64,000 nt of DNA from Reyranella sp. (GCA_019750135.1 JAIEOV010000016.1:186001-250000); one strand, 5' to 3'; positions 33,057 through 42,287 are shown, counted from the first letter of the stretch. A program made the numbers and translations. Notes: a model not told the origin generated them from the letters alone.

Positions 33057-35834
33057 ATGGTGTCGTTATCCAACCGCCCTTCCCTGGTCGCGACCGCCCG
33101 CGGCGCGCTGTGGCGCGGGCCTGACGGGGCCATCGAGCGACTGCGCGCCGCCGACGCCGCCATGCGCGCGGCCGCCAATCCGCCGCTCGTCTGCCACGCG
33201 CCGGCGGTGGCGGCGCGGCTCGGCCTGGACGACCTGCCGGCGCTCGACCTCCTGGAGCTCTTCGCGTTCGTGCGGCCGGCCCGGTTTTGCCTGCCGACGA
33301 CGCGCGGCCTCTGCGAAGCGGTCGACCTTGCCGTGCCGACAACGCCGGAAGAAGAGGTCGCCGCGCTGCCGCGGGTCGCCACCGTGCTGCTCGACGAGCT
33401 CGAGGACATGGCGGCCCTGGCCTCGCGCGAGCTCACCGAGACCGCGCTGGCCATGGCGCGCGGGCAATGGTCGTGGGGAGACGACGTGCTGGCCGCCCTC
33501 GGCATCGACGTCACGGCCAAGAAGCCGCGGCCGGGCGCCGGCCTCGATATCTGGAAGAGCCTGCCGCAATGGGAGGAGCCGCCACCGGCTCCGCCACCCT
33601 CCAGCCACCCGGTCGAGTCGCGCGAGGCGCGGCTCAGGCTCGCCCAGATGGTGGCAGCCGGCACCAACATGGCCGAGGCGCGCCCGACCCAGAGCGACTA
33701 CGCCTCGGCCGCCTCCCAGGCCTTCGCGCCGCGCGAGCGCGAGGACCAGCCCAACGTCGTGCTGGTCGAGGCCGGTACGGGCGTCGGCAAGACCCTGGGC
33801 TATGTCGCGCCGGCCAGCCTGTGGGCCGAGAAGAACGGCGCCCCGGTCTGGATCGCCACCTACACCCGCAACCTGCAGCGCCAGATCGACAACGAGCTCG
33901 ATCGCCTGCACCGCGATTCGGCCGAGAAGCGCCGCAGGGTCGTGATCCGCAAGGGCCGCGAGAATTATCTCTGCCTGCTGAACTTCCAGGAGGCGGTGCT
34001 GCGTACGGGCCTCGCGCCCGAGAACGCCGTCGGCCTCGGCCTGCTGGCGCGCTGGGCGCTCAACAGCCGCGACGGCGACATGGTGGGCGGGGACCTGCCC
34101 GCCTGGCTGCTCGATCTTTTGGGCCGCGGCCGCATCTCGCGCTTGGCCGACCGGCGCGGCGAATGCATCTATTCGGCGTGCGAGCACTATCGGAAGTGCT
34201 TCGTCGAACGCACCATCCGCCGCGCCCGCCAGGCCGACATCGTGATCGCCAACCACGCGCTGGTCATGGTGCAGGCGGCGATGGGCGGCCTCGACGACGC
34301 CACGCGGCCGCTGCGCTACGTGTTCGACGAGGGCCATCACCTGTTCGACGCCGCCGACGGCGCGTTCGGCGCGCATCTCAGCGGCATCGAAGCCTCCGAC
34401 CTCCGGCGCTGGCTTCTGGGCGCCGAAGGCCGACGCGGCAGCCGGGCCCGTGGGCTCGAACGGCGCCTCGCCGACCTTCTGGGCGACGACCTCGAAGCCC
34501 ACAGGGCGCTGCGCCGGCTGCTCGACCTCGCCCAGCAATTGCCCTCGCCCAACTGGCAGACGCGACTGGCCGACGGCACGGTGCTGGGCCCGGCCGAGGA
34601 GTTCCTGGCCCTGGTGCGCCAGCAGGTGCGCGCGCGGGCGTCGGGCGACGACCAGGGCTTCGGCCAGGAATGCGACGTACGCCCGCTCAATCCCGGCCTG
34701 GTCGAGGCGGCCGACCGGCTGGGCGAGGCGCTCGAGCAGATGCTGTCGCCGGTGCGCCGGCTGCGCCAGGCATTGCGCGCCAAGCTCGAGGGCGAGGCCG
34801 ACAAGCTCGATTCCAGTCAGCGCGGGCGCATCGAGGGCGTCGCCCGCTCGCTCGCCAATCGCTGCGAGCTCACGCTCGAAGCCTGGCGCGCCATGCTGCG
34901 CGGCCTGCACAACGAACCCGATCGCGCCTTCGTCGACTGGTTTGCCATCGAGCGCATCCAGAATCGCGAGAGCGACGTCGGCATGTACCGGCACTATCTC
35001 GATCCGACCGAGCCGTTCGTGAATTCGGTGATCGTACCGTCGCACGGCGCCGTCATCACCTCCGCCACCCTGCGCGATTCGTTGGGCGTCCCGGCCGCCG
35101 CCAACGACGAGCAGCCCGAGACGCTGGCCGACTGGATGGTGGCCGAGGCGCGCACCGGCACCAAGCATCTGCAGGCGCCGGCGATCCGCGCCGCCATGGC
35201 CTCACCGTTCGACTATGCCAAGGCGACGCGCGTGCTGATCGTGCGCGACGTCAAGCGCGACGACGCCGACCAGGTCGCCGCGGCCTATCGCGAGCTGTTC
35301 CTGGCGTCGGCCGGCGGCGCGCTCGGCCTGTTCACCGCCATCGGCCGGCTGCGCGCGGTGCATCAGCGCATCGCGTCGACTCTCGAGGAAGCCGGCCTGC
35401 CGCTCTACGCCCAGCATGTCGGCGGCATGGATGCGGCGACCCTGGTCGACATCTTCCGCGCCGAGGAGCATTCCTGCCTTCTGGGCACCGACGCGGTGCG
35501 CGACGGCGTCGACGTGCCGGGCCGCTCGCTGCGCCTGATCGTGTTCGACCGCGTGCCCTGGCCGCGGCCCGACATCCTGCACCGCGCCCGCAAGGCCTCC
35601 TGGAAGGAAGCGGGCGCCGGCGCCAACGCCTATGACGACATGTTGGCGCGGCTGCGCCTCAAGCAGGCCTACGGCCGCCTGATCCGCCGCGGCGACGACC
35701 GCGGCGTGTTCGTCATGCTGGACTCCCGGCTGCCGAGCCGCCTGCTGGGCGCCTTCCCGACCGGCGTTGCCGTCGATCGTGTCGGACTGGCCGACGCGGT
35801 CGCGGCCGTGAAAGTGTTCCTCGAGACGACGTGA
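33057..35834 (+). CDS. DinG/XPD-like superfamily 2 ATP-dependent DNA helicase
   Basis: A 925-residue helicase. An N-terminal ~190-residue region without clear homology (it includes a CLPTTRG segment) precedes the motor. Walker A is EAGTGVGKT (238-246) and motif II is DEGH (424-427). Four cysteines fit an XPD-type Fe-S cluster: Cys306, Cys370, Cys375 and Cys381. The C-terminal motor domain ends with QAYGRLIRRGDDRGV, motif VI. It would unwind DNA 5'-3' in repair or replication restart, like DinG. The start (ATG 33057 or GTG 33060) lacks a clear ribosome site and is only 31 bp from a divergent gene. Confidence 0.88.
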   Translation: MVSLSNRPSLVATARGALWRGPDGAIERLRAADAAMRAAANPPLVCHAPAVAARLGLDDLPALDLLELFAFVRPARFCLPTTRGLCEAVDLAVPTTPEEEVAALPRVATVLLDELEDMAALASRELTETALAMARGQWSWGDDVLAALGIDVTAKKPRPGAGLDIWKSLPQWEEPPPAPPPSSHPVESREARLRLAQMVAAGTNMAEARPTQSDYASAASQAFAPREREDQPNVVLVEAGTGVGKTLGYVAPASLWAEKNGAPVWIATYTRNLQRQIDNELDRLHRDSAEKRRRVVIRKGRENYLCLLNFQEAVLRTGLAPENAVGLGLLARWALNSRDGDMVGGDLPAWLLDLLGRGRISRLADRRGECIYSACEHYRKCFVERTIRRARQADIVIANHALVMVQAAMGGLDDATRPLRYVFDEGHHLFDAADGAFGAHLSGIEASDLRRWLLGAEGRRGSRARGLERRLADLLGDDLEAHRALRRLLDLAQQLPSPNWQTRLADGTVLGPAEEFLALVRQQVRARASGDDQGFGQECDVRPLNPGLVEAADRLGEALEQMLSPVRRLRQALRAKLEGEADKLDSSQRGRIEGVARSLANRCELTLEAWRAMLRGLHNEPDRAFVDWFAIERIQNRESDVGMYRHYLDPTEPFVNSVIVPSHGAVITSATLRDSLGVPAAANDEQPETLADWMVAEARTGTKHLQAPAIRAAMASPFDYAKATRVLIVRDVKRDDADQVAAAYRELFLASAGGALGLFTAIGRLRAVHQRIASTLEEAGLPLYAQHVGGMDAATLVDIFRAEEHSCLLGTDAVRDGVDVPGRSLRLIVFDRVPWPRPDILHRARKASWKEAGAGANAYDDMLARLRLKQAYGRLIRRGDDRGVFVMLDSRLPSRLLGAFPTGVAVDRVGLADAVAAVKVFLETT

Positions 35835-35838
35835 GCGG

Positions 35839-36087
35839 CTATCGCGCGAAGCGCTGCAAGGACCAGAACAGGGCCGCGCCGAAGACCGCGCCATAGATCG
35901 CGAATTCGGCCGTGGTCATCAGTCGCTTGCGGCGGCGGCGCGCCAGTATCGACGACCGGATGCGCTCCTTGGGGATGATGTCGGTCGACCACTTCGAGCC
36001 CGGCCGCCGATAGAGCACCCGCGTGTCCTTCCACCAGCCCAGGATGGCGCCGATGAGGCCGAAGACGGTGGCGGTGATGATCAGCAC
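35839..36087 (-). CDS. Small membrane protein of unknown function
   Basis: Eighty-two residues with a hydrophobic helix at each end (MLIITATVFGLIGAILGWW and AEFAIYGAVFGAALFWSL) and a basic middle (KERIRSSILARRRRKRL). No family recognised. It is convergent with the helicase gene, four bases between stops. It probably spans the inner membrane twice, with the Arg/Lys loop in the cytoplasm. Confidence 0.6.
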   Translation of the reverse strand: MLIITATVFGLIGAILGWWKDTRVLYRRPGSKWSTDIIPKERIRSSILARRRRKRLMTTAEFAIYGAVFGAALFWSLQRFAR

Positions 36088-36154
36088 GACAGGCGAGTGT
36101 AGCTGATCATGGCAAGAGAGTCAGAGACGGCTCGCCCGTGTTAGAGAGGGTGCC

Positions 36155-36580
36155 ATGGTGTCCTCCACTTCGGTTCTCTACGCGGCCGAGCCTCGCCTCG
36201 ACGTCGACGAATTCTGCCGCGTGCTGCTCGACTCGGGTCTCGGCGCCACGCGGCCGACCGGCGACAGGCCGCGCATGCAGCAGATGCTCGACCAGGCCGA
36301 CCTCGTCGTCACCGCGCGGCTCGATCGGCCCGACCGCATGCTGGTCGGCGTGGCGCGCTCGATCACCGACTTCTCCTGGTGCTGCTACCTCTCCGAGCTC
36401 GCGGTCTCCTCCGAGGCGCAAGGCCTCGGCGTCGGCACGGGCCTCATAGACGAGACGCGCCGGCTGATCGGGCCGCGCGTCAGCCTGGTGCTGGCATCGA
36501 TGCCCGAAGCGGTGGGCTTCTACGAGCGCATCGGCATGCCGCGCCAGGCCGACACCTTCTGGTTCAAGCGCAGCGAGTGA
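36155..36580 (+). CDS. GNAT-family N-acetyltransferase
   Basis: A 141-residue GNAT protein. The acetyl-CoA-binding motif is LAVSSEAQGLGVGTGLIDET near residues 82-101 (Q-x-x-G-x-G), preceded by the ITDFSWCCYLSEL strand and followed by AVGFYERIGMPR near 123-135. Substrate unknown; the layout resembles small-molecule or antibiotic acetyltransferases. Monocistronic, followed by palindromic repeat copy 3. Confidence 0.85.
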   Translation: MVSSTSVLYAAEPRLDVDEFCRVLLDSGLGATRPTGDRPRMQQMLDQADLVVTARLDRPDRMLVGVARSITDFSWCCYLSELAVSSEAQGLGVGTGLIDETRRLIGPRVSLVLASMPEAVGFYERIGMPRQADTFWFKRSE

Positions 36581-36600
36581 TCCCGGCAAATCCAGCACCA

Positions 36601-36706
36601 CCTCACCCTGAGGAGCATCGCGGAGCGATGCGTCTCGAAGGGTGGCACCAGTCGTGCTGCAGCCCGCCCTTCGAGACGCGCACTTCGTGCGCTCCTCAGG
36701 GTGAGG
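36601..36706. repeat. Palindromic repeat element, copy 3
   Basis: Same family as at 2832: outer arms CCTCACCCTGAGGAGC and GCTCCTCAGGGTGAGG, inner GTCTCGAAGGGTGG and CCGCCCTTCGAGAC. It lies between two convergent genes (GNAT and D-2-hydroxyacid dehydrogenase). Confidence 0.85.
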
Positions 36707-36727
36707 TTGTGGGATTGCAGCGAATAG

Positions 36728-37687
36728 TCAGTAGCCGGCGGACCGGTCGACGACTTCCTTGAGCGGTGCGCCGTCGAGGAAGCGGCCGAGATTGTCGACG
36801 AACAGGCGGGCCACGAAGCGGTCGCGCTGAGGATGCGGTCCACCGATATGCGGCAGCACGATGATGCCGTCGGTGGTCCAGAACGGATGCTCCGACGGCA
36901 AGGGCTCCTGGCGGAAGACGTCGAGCAAAGCGCCCGCGATCTTCTTTGCCTTCACCGCGGCGATGAGATCGTCGTCCTTGATGATGTGGCCACGGCCGAA
37001 GTTCAGCAGCCAGGCCGAGGGCTGCATCTTGGCAAGGCGTGCTTCGTTGATGAAGTTGTCGGTCTCGGGCGTCGCCGGCAGCAGCAACAGCACGAAATCG
37101 GATTGCGCCAGCACCTCGTCGGTGCGCGAGGCCGGCAGTATCTCTGCAACGTTCGGCATCGGCGCGACGCGCCGCTTGGTGCCGATCACGCGCATGCCGA
37201 GCGCCGACGCGATGCGCGCCACCTCCTGGCCGATGGCGCCCAGGCCCAGGATGCCGAGCGTCTTGCCGGTGAGCGGCTGCGCTACGGTGTTCACCCACTT
37301 CGACTGTTTCTGGTGGTCCGCCACCGTCCGGTAGGGCTTGGCGACATGGAACAGCGCCCCGATGATGTTCTCCGGCATCGATTCGGTGTGCGTGCCGCGC
37401 GCGCAGGTGAGCGTCAGGCCGGCCGGCAGGTCGGGCAGCGCCAGCCAGCCTTCGACGCCGGCGCTCATCGCCTGCGCCCAGCGCAGCTTGGGCATGCTGG
37501 GCAGCAGGCCCGGCGGCACGCCGCCCGCCATCAGCGCCTCGGTGCGCGCGAGCTGGTCGGCCGAAGGCTTGTCCTTGCGCGGCAGAGTCTCGACCGCCAC
37601 GCGATCGGCAAGGCCCGCCGCTTTGATGGCGTCGAGATAGGCGGCGGTCTGGTCGGTCCACAGCAGGACATGCGCGCGATTGGTCAC
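36728..37687 (-). CDS. D-2-hydroxyacid dehydrogenase (NAD-dependent)
   Basis: A 319-residue enzyme of the D-isomer-specific 2-hydroxyacid dehydrogenase family. The NAD-binding loop is TLGILGLGAIGQEVARIASA near 140-160. The catalytic Arg lies in LLNFGRGHIIKDDDL near 228, the Glu in LDVFRQEPLPSEHPFW and the His in VLPHIGGPHP near 280. It reduces 2-keto acids or glyoxylate-type substrates. GTG 37687 is chosen because GGAG lies seven bases upstream; the frame extends further only through a repeat. Cytoplasmic. Confidence 0.9.
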   Translation of the reverse strand: MTNRAHVLLWTDQTAAYLDAIKAAGLADRVAVETLPRKDKPSADQLARTEALMAGGVPPGLLPSMPKLRWAQAMSAGVEGWLALPDLPAGLTLTCARGTHTESMPENIIGALFHVAKPYRTVADHQKQSKWVNTVAQPLTGKTLGILGLGAIGQEVARIASALGMRVIGTKRRVAPMPNVAEILPASRTDEVLAQSDFVLLLLPATPETDNFINEARLAKMQPSAWLLNFGRGHIIKDDDLIAAVKAKKIAGALLDVFRQEPLPSEHPFWTTDGIIVLPHIGGPHPQRDRFVARLFVDNLGRFLDGAPLKEVVDRSAGY

Positions 37688-37742
37688 AAGCGGCTCCGGG
37701 TGTCGGGTAAGGGCGCTACCGTAGCGCACCCCAGGCACCACC

Positions 37743-37818
37743 GTCATCCTGAGCGAAGCGAAGGATCTCACGCCGGTTGCACACGGCGATGAGGCCTTCG
37801 CTGCGCTCAGGACGACAG
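37743..37818. repeat. Short palindromic repeat of a second type
   Basis: GTCATCCTGAGCGAAGCGAA and its mirror TTCGCTGCGCTCAGGACGAC bound ~76 bp between the 2-hydroxyacid dehydrogenase and the PPC-domain gene. It forms an imperfect hairpin. The sequence differs from the CCTCACCCTGAGG family. Only one copy was seen in the window. Confidence 0.65.
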
Positions 37819-37823
37819 CCCTA

Positions 37824-38264
37824 TTAAGATAGATCGATAAGCGCCAAACCCAGCTCCGGCCGCTTGCGACGCCGAAGTCGGGCCGGGGTTTCGACGATGG
37901 TGACCTCAAGCGTCGGCCGCACAATGCCGTTCAGGAAATGGCCGCCGCGGGTCGAGCCGTCGCTCATGCCGAGCACGGCGTGCATGTGCAGGCTGGGCTT
38001 GCCGTCGTCGCCCGCCGCGATGTCGCCCAGTAGGCTCAGCGCCTCGCACTGGCTGCCGATCTCGATCGGCTTGTATGTCTTTTTGGCGAGATCGAACCAA
38101 CCGACGGTCGCGCGCTCGAACGCGCCGATCGCTGTCAGCGACGCCGCGTCGAGCTTCGTGGCGGCGGCGAAGGCGGTGATTGCGGAAAAGGCCTCCTCCC
38201 CGGCATCGAGGACGAGCACATAGGAGCGTTCACCGGCATTCTGCCATACGAGCTTCGATTCCAT
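37824..38264 (-). CDS. PPC (DUF296) domain protein
   Basis: A 146-residue single-domain PPC/DUF296 protein. RSYVLVLDAGEEAFSAITAF opens the domain; SLTAIGAFERATVGWFD near 40 and LHMHAVLGMSDGSTRGGHFL near 90-110 hold the conserved His residues that bind zinc in bacterial members, and GGHFLNG is the family hallmark. Plant relatives bind AT-rich DNA; bacterial single-domain forms form trimers of unclear role. The start at 38264 gives the family N-terminus MESKL. Confidence 0.82.
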   Translation of the reverse strand: MESKLVWQNAGERSYVLVLDAGEEAFSAITAFAAATKLDAASLTAIGAFERATVGWFDLAKKTYKPIEIGSQCEALSLLGDIAAGDDGKPSLHMHAVLGMSDGSTRGGHFLNGIVRPTLEVTIVETPARLRRRKRPELGLALIDLS

Positions 38265-38393
38265 TTCCGTCAACCCGGTTGGGATGAAAACGTTGCATCG
38301 CGCCGCATTTTTGCCCGCATTGCGCTGATGCGCGGCGGCGCTGCTTCTATAAACTCCGCCGCCATAAAAAGGTTCAGTGGAGGTTTCGTACCA

Positions 38394-39389
38394 ATGAAAA
38401 AGCTTATCCTGCCGCGTCGCCGCGCCCTCATCCTCTCGGGCGGCGCATTGGCCGCGCCCATGATAGCGTCGGGCGTCGCGCGCGCCCAGTCGGACTGGCC
38501 GAACAAGCCGGTGAAGTACATCAATGTCTTCCCCCCGGGCGGACCGACCGACACGCTGTCGCGCATCGTCTGCCATCAGCTCTCCGAGCTGACGGGCCAG
38601 CAGTTCATCGTCGACAACAAGGCGGGCTCAGGCGGCAATGTCGGCGCCGATGCGATCGCCAAGTCGCCGCCCGACGGCTACACGATCGGCCTCTACACCG
38701 TGGCCAGCCACGCCATCGCGCCGACGCTCTACGCCAAGCTGCCGTTCGACGCCGGCAAGGACTTCACCGGCATCGCCATGCTGTGGTCGGTGCCCAACCT
38801 CCTCATGACGCGCCTCGACCTGCCGGCAAAGACCGTGCCCGAGCTGATCACCATCGCCCGCGAGAATCCCGGTAAGTACTCCTTCGCATCGTCCGGCCCC
38901 GGCACCAGCCCGCAGATCAGTGGCGAGCTCTTCAAGCAGCTCGCCAAGGTCAACCTGCTGCACGTGCCGTACAAGGGCAGCGCGCCGGCGCACCAGGATC
39001 TGCTGGCCGGCCAGGTCGACATGATGTGGGACAACATCCCAGGCCCGTTGGCGTTGATGCGCTCCGGCAAGGTGCGCGGACTCGCCGTGACCTCGGCGAA
39101 GCGCCATCCGGCCGTGCCCGATCTGCCGACCATGGCCGAGTATCTGCCGGGCTACGAGATCACCTCGTGGGGCGGCATCTGCGCGCCGGCCGGCGTGCCG
39201 CCGGCAATGGTGGAGAAGCTCTCGGGCCTGGCTCAAAAGGCCCTCGAAGCCGAGGCGGTGAAGAAGGCCTTCGAGCAGCAGGGCGCCACCTCGATCTGGA
39301 TGAACCCTGCGGACACCGCCGCCTTCCGCGCCGCCGAGGAAAAGCGGTTGGCGCCGATCATCAAGGAGTCGGGCGCGAAGGTGGAGTAG
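38394..39389 (+). CDS. tctC: Tripartite tricarboxylate transporter substrate-binding protein (TctC/Bug family)
   Basis: A 331-residue periplasmic binding protein with an Arg-rich signal peptide (PRRRALILSGG...VARA), possibly Tat-dependent. The mature domain starts WPNKPVKYINVFPPGGPTDT and shows VDNKAGSGGNVGADAIAKSP and the HVPYKGSAPAHQDLLAG loop, all Bug-family hallmarks. It would deliver a carboxylate to a TctAB permease. No permease is adjacent; pairing with the orphan tctA at 1323 is possible but unproved. GGAGG lies about nine bases before the start. Confidence 0.92.
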   Translation: MKKLILPRRRALILSGGALAAPMIASGVARAQSDWPNKPVKYINVFPPGGPTDTLSRIVCHQLSELTGQQFIVDNKAGSGGNVGADAIAKSPPDGYTIGLYTVASHAIAPTLYAKLPFDAGKDFTGIAMLWSVPNLLMTRLDLPAKTVPELITIARENPGKYSFASSGPGTSPQISGELFKQLAKVNLLHVPYKGSAPAHQDLLAGQVDMMWDNIPGPLALMRSGKVRGLAVTSAKRHPAVPDLPTMAEYLPGYEITSWGGICAPAGVPPAMVEKLSGLAQKALEAEAVKKAFEQQGATSIWMNPADTAAFRAAEEKRLAPIIKESGAKVE

Positions 39390-39566
39390 TCACGGGACGT
39401 AGCCCTGGGGCGTTCGGTGCGGATCGGCGGGCTCCTTGGGGCCCGCCGGCTGGTAGCCGGGAAAATCCTTGAACGTGAAGGGCGTGTACTTGTCGGCACA
39501 CGCCCCCGCCAAACAGGCGAGACCAAGGACGGCGAGCAGGACAAGCCGTTGCACGTCGTCTTTCAC
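39390..39566 (-). CDS. Small lipoprotein
   Basis: Fifty-eight residues from a GTG at 39566 whose last two bases begin the stop of the upstream LLM gene (GTGA overlap). VLLAVLGLACLAGAC gives a lipobox with Cys23. The mature ~35 residues are Pro-rich (FPGYQPAGPKEPADPHRTPQ). The coupling to the flavoprotein gene suggests co-expression. No family recognised. Confidence 0.6.
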   Translation of the reverse strand: MKDDVQRLVLLAVLGLACLAGACADKYTPFTFKDFPGYQPAGPKEPADPHRTPQGYVP

Positions 39567-40612
39567 TTGAAGCGCGGCATGACCTCCTGGCAGAGCAACC
39601 GCAGCGCCTCGAGCACCTGAGCGTGCGGAATGAGGCTGCCGGGATTGAGCTCGGCCAGGATGCCGTTGAGGCCGAGCACGCCGCGCAGCTCCTCCAGCCG
39701 GTCGACGACGCGTTGCGGCGTGCCGACGATCATGCGTTCGCGCAGCACCTCCTCGTAGTCGATGTTCTGCATCTTGGCGCCGCGCTCGGCGCGGTTCTCG
39801 ATGGCGCGTGCGCCCGACGAACTGGCCGAGGCGGCCAGCCGATCGCCGATGTAGCGCAGCAGGTGCATGATGCTCTCGCGTGGCTCCTCGCGCGCCTTCT
39901 CGTCGGTGTCGGCAACGTAGACCGGCACGCGCAGGAAGACTTCGCCCTCGCCGGGATGGCCGGCCTTCTTCCACGCCTCGCGGTAGGTCTTCACCAGCGG
40001 CGCCAGCTCGGAGAGGTTGCCGGTGCGCGCGGCCACGAAGATCGGATGGCCGAGCTCGGCCACCTCGACATAGGTATCGGGGCTCGCTGCGGCGACGCGA
40101 ATCTCGGGCCAGGGCTGCTGCAGCGACTTCGGCGCCAGCCGTACGTTCTCGTAGGAGAAGTATTTCCCTGAATGGCTGAAGCGTTCCTCGCTGAAGGCGC
40201 GTTTCAGGATGTGCAACGTCTCGGAGAAGCGCTCGCGGCTTTCGCCGTAGTCGACGCCGTAGGTCTTGTAGGTATGGGCGAACCCCGAGCGGCCGACGCC
40301 GAAGATCAGGCGGCCGTTGCTCAGCTGGTCGACGGTGGCCGCCTCCTCGGCGAGGCGCAGCGGATGGCAGAGCGGCAAGACCTGCACCGCCGTGCCGATC
40401 TTCATGCGCTCGGTGCGCTGGGCGATGGCGGCCGCGATCATCATCGGCGAGCTAAGCACCGAGCGCTCGGGCGCGAAGTGCAGCTCGGCGAGCCACATCG
40501 CGTCGAGGCCCCATTCCTCGGCAGCATCCACCTGCGCGAGCGAGTTGGCGAAGGACTGCTGGGCGGTCTCTCCCGGCAGCGCCTGAAACTCATGGAACAT
40601 TCCGAATTCCAT
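39563..40612 (-). CDS. LLM-class flavin-dependent oxidoreductase
   Basis: A 349-residue luciferase-like TIM barrel. It opens MEFGMFHEFQALPGETAQQS and has WGLDAMWLAELHFAPERSVL near 36-55, TAVQVLPLCHPLRLAEEAAT near 80-100 and GRLIFGVGRSGFAHTY near 107-122, all typical LLM flavin and barrel segments. Such enzymes use reduced FMN to monooxygenate or reduce substrates; the substrate is unknown. ATG 40612 follows GGAGG at four bases. A small lipoprotein gene overlaps its stop. Confidence 0.9.
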   Translation of the reverse strand: MEFGMFHEFQALPGETAQQSFANSLAQVDAAEEWGLDAMWLAELHFAPERSVLSSPMMIAAAIAQRTERMKIGTAVQVLPLCHPLRLAEEAATVDQLSNGRLIFGVGRSGFAHTYKTYGVDYGESRERFSETLHILKRAFSEERFSHSGKYFSYENVRLAPKSLQQPWPEIRVAAASPDTYVEVAELGHPIFVAARTGNLSELAPLVKTYREAWKKAGHPGEGEVFLRVPVYVADTDEKAREEPRESIMHLLRYIGDRLAASASSSGARAIENRAERGAKMQNIDYEEVLRERMIVGTPQRVVDRLEELRGVLGLNGILAELNPGSLIPHAQVLEALRLLCQEVMPRFK

Positions 40613-40650
40613 CGGTCCTCCTCGGCAAGCCGACATGGTATGACCGAATC

Positions 40651-41757
40651 ATGCCGTCCAAAAGGGTCCTGATCGCCGGCGCGACCGGTCTTGTCGGCTA
40701 CGCCGCCCTGAAACACTTCGGCTCGCAGAAGGACTGCGAGGTGATTGCCCTCTCGCGTCGCCAGCCGGACGAGACTTTCGGCGCGCGATGGCACCCGCTC
40801 GACCTCACCGATGCAGCGGCCTGCGCGAGCCTCGTCGCCGGGCTCGGCGCCGTCACCCACGTGGTCTACGCCGCGCTCTACGAGCGGCCAGGGCTGGTCG
40901 CGGGCTGGCAGGAAGAGGAGCAGATCCGCACCAACGACCTGATGCTGCGCAACCTGCTGGGACCGCTGGAGCGGTCATCGTCGCTGCGCCACGTGGCCCT
41001 GCTGCAGGGCACCAAGGCCTATGGCGTACATGTGCGGCCGCTCGCCGTGCCGGCGCGCGAGAACCGCTCGGAGATGCACGAGCAGCCGAACTTCTACTGG
41101 AATCAGGAACGGTATCTGCGCGAGGCCCAAAGTAGAGCGGAACTGGCGGGCAAGGCGTGGAGCTGGTCGATCCTGCGGCCGGTGCTGATCGTGGGCGATT
41201 CGGTCGGCAGCGCCATGAACGTGATTCCGGCGCTCGGCGTCTATGCCGCGATGATGCGGCGCGCCGGCAAGACCAGGCTCGACTATCCTGGCGGCGTCGG
41301 CCGTGTTGCGCAGGCGGTCGACACCGACCTGCTGGCGCGGACGATCGCCTGGTCGGGCGATTCGGCGAAAGCGCGCAACGAGATCTTCAACGTCACCAAC
41401 GGCGACGTCTTCGTCTGGCCGAACGTGTGGCCTGCCATCGCCGACGCGCTGGGCTTCGAGCCAGGCGAGCACGTGCCGCTCCGGCTCGACAGCGAGATCC
41501 GGCCGCAGGAGGCGGCGTGGGCCGAGATCCGTGCGGCGCATGGACTCAAGTCAGGCACGCTCAAGGAGTTCGTCGGCCTCTCGTTCGAATATGCCGACTA
41601 TACGATGGGCTACGGCCGCGACCGGCCCGGTCCGCCCGCCATCGTCTCGACCATCAAGCTGATGCAGGCGGGCTTCTGCGAGGTGATGGATACCGAGATG
41701 ATGTTCCGCAAAGCCTTCGCCGAAATGCAAAACAAGAAGCTTTTGCCTCCGCGCTGA
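40651..41757 (+). CDS. PRISE-like short-chain dehydrogenase/reductase (progesterone 5-beta-reductase type)
   Basis: A 368-residue NAD(P)-dependent enzyme of the atypical extended SDR group. The nucleotide loop is VLIAGATGLVGYAALKHF near 6-23 (GxxGxxG). The LLQGTKAYGVHV segment near 120 supplies the Lys and Tyr region of this group, and NFYWNQERYLREAQ near 148 matches the NFYYxxED motif of iridoid synthase/PRISE proteins. These reduce enones. The ribosome site is weak; ATG 40651 fits the family N-terminus. It is divergent from the LLM gene. Confidence 0.85.
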   Translation: MPSKRVLIAGATGLVGYAALKHFGSQKDCEVIALSRRQPDETFGARWHPLDLTDAAACASLVAGLGAVTHVVYAALYERPGLVAGWQEEEQIRTNDLMLRNLLGPLERSSSLRHVALLQGTKAYGVHVRPLAVPARENRSEMHEQPNFYWNQERYLREAQSRAELAGKAWSWSILRPVLIVGDSVGSAMNVIPALGVYAAMMRRAGKTRLDYPGGVGRVAQAVDTDLLARTIAWSGDSAKARNEIFNVTNGDVFVWPNVWPAIADALGFEPGEHVPLRLDSEIRPQEAAWAEIRAAHGLKSGTLKEFVGLSFEYADYTMGYGRDRPGPPAIVSTIKLMQAGFCEVMDTEMMFRKAFAEMQNKKLLPPR

Positions 41758-41807
41758 CGCCTCCTGCCAGCACGAGAGGGCCTCCAAACAAGACGACAGG
41801 AGAAGCC

Positions 41808-42275
41808 GTGACAGAGAACGGGAAGTTCGCGCCCAGGGAAGTCTTCGATCAAATTCTGGAATACATGCCAATCCCTACATTCGACATCGTCGTCGAATAT
41901 GGCGAACAGGGCATCATCCTCGTGCGCAGAAAGATCGCGCCCTACAAAGACGTGTGGGCCTTGCCTGGCCTGCGCATGTACAAGGGAGAGGACATCGACG
42001 GTACGCTCCAGCGCATTGCCGAAAAGGAGCTTGGCCTCGCGATAGACACCTCCAACAAAGTCCTGCTTGGGCAATTCGTCGGCAAGTTCAAGACCGAACA
42101 TGATCGCCAGGACATATCAACCGGCTATCTGATAAAGGTCAAAGACGACCAGGAGATCACGATCAATCAGGAACACTTTCATGCGCATCGCGTCACGCGC
42201 GAGATTCCTGAGAATACCGGCGCAATGTATCGGTACTACCTGAGAGAGTATCAGCGTCTCGCTCTGCCGCGCTGA
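41808..42275 (+). CDS. Nudix-like hydrolase with degenerate box
   Basis: A 155-residue protein from GTG 41808 (AGGAGA site). It contains WALPGLRMYKGEDIDGTLQR followed by IAEKELGLAI, where a Nudix box is expected, but the REUxEE core reads RIAEKELG, so two of the usual metal-binding acids are absent. GDP-mannose mannosyl hydrolases have a similarly altered box (an LPG..G-E..L..I..ELGL pattern), so that activity is the best guess. The gene is more AT-rich than its neighbours, suggesting recent acquisition. Confidence 0.7.
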   Translation: MTENGKFAPREVFDQILEYMPIPTFDIVVEYGEQGIILVRRKIAPYKDVWALPGLRMYKGEDIDGTLQRIAEKELGLAIDTSNKVLLGQFVGKFKTEHDRQDISTGYLIKVKDDQEITINQEHFHAHRVTREIPENTGAMYRYYLREYQRLALPR

Positions 42276-42287
42276 CCGGCACGTCGA

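Noticed and set aside
33066..35168. 700-codon open frame antisense to the helicase
   Set aside because: No domains; the plus strand has Walker A, Fe-S cysteines and motif VI in order.
37688..37924. 79-codon upstream extension of the D-2-hydroxyacid dehydrogenase
   Set aside because: It reads through the short palindromic repeat (VVLSAAKASSPCATGVRSF) and into the neighbouring gene; GTG 37687 has a proper ribosome site.
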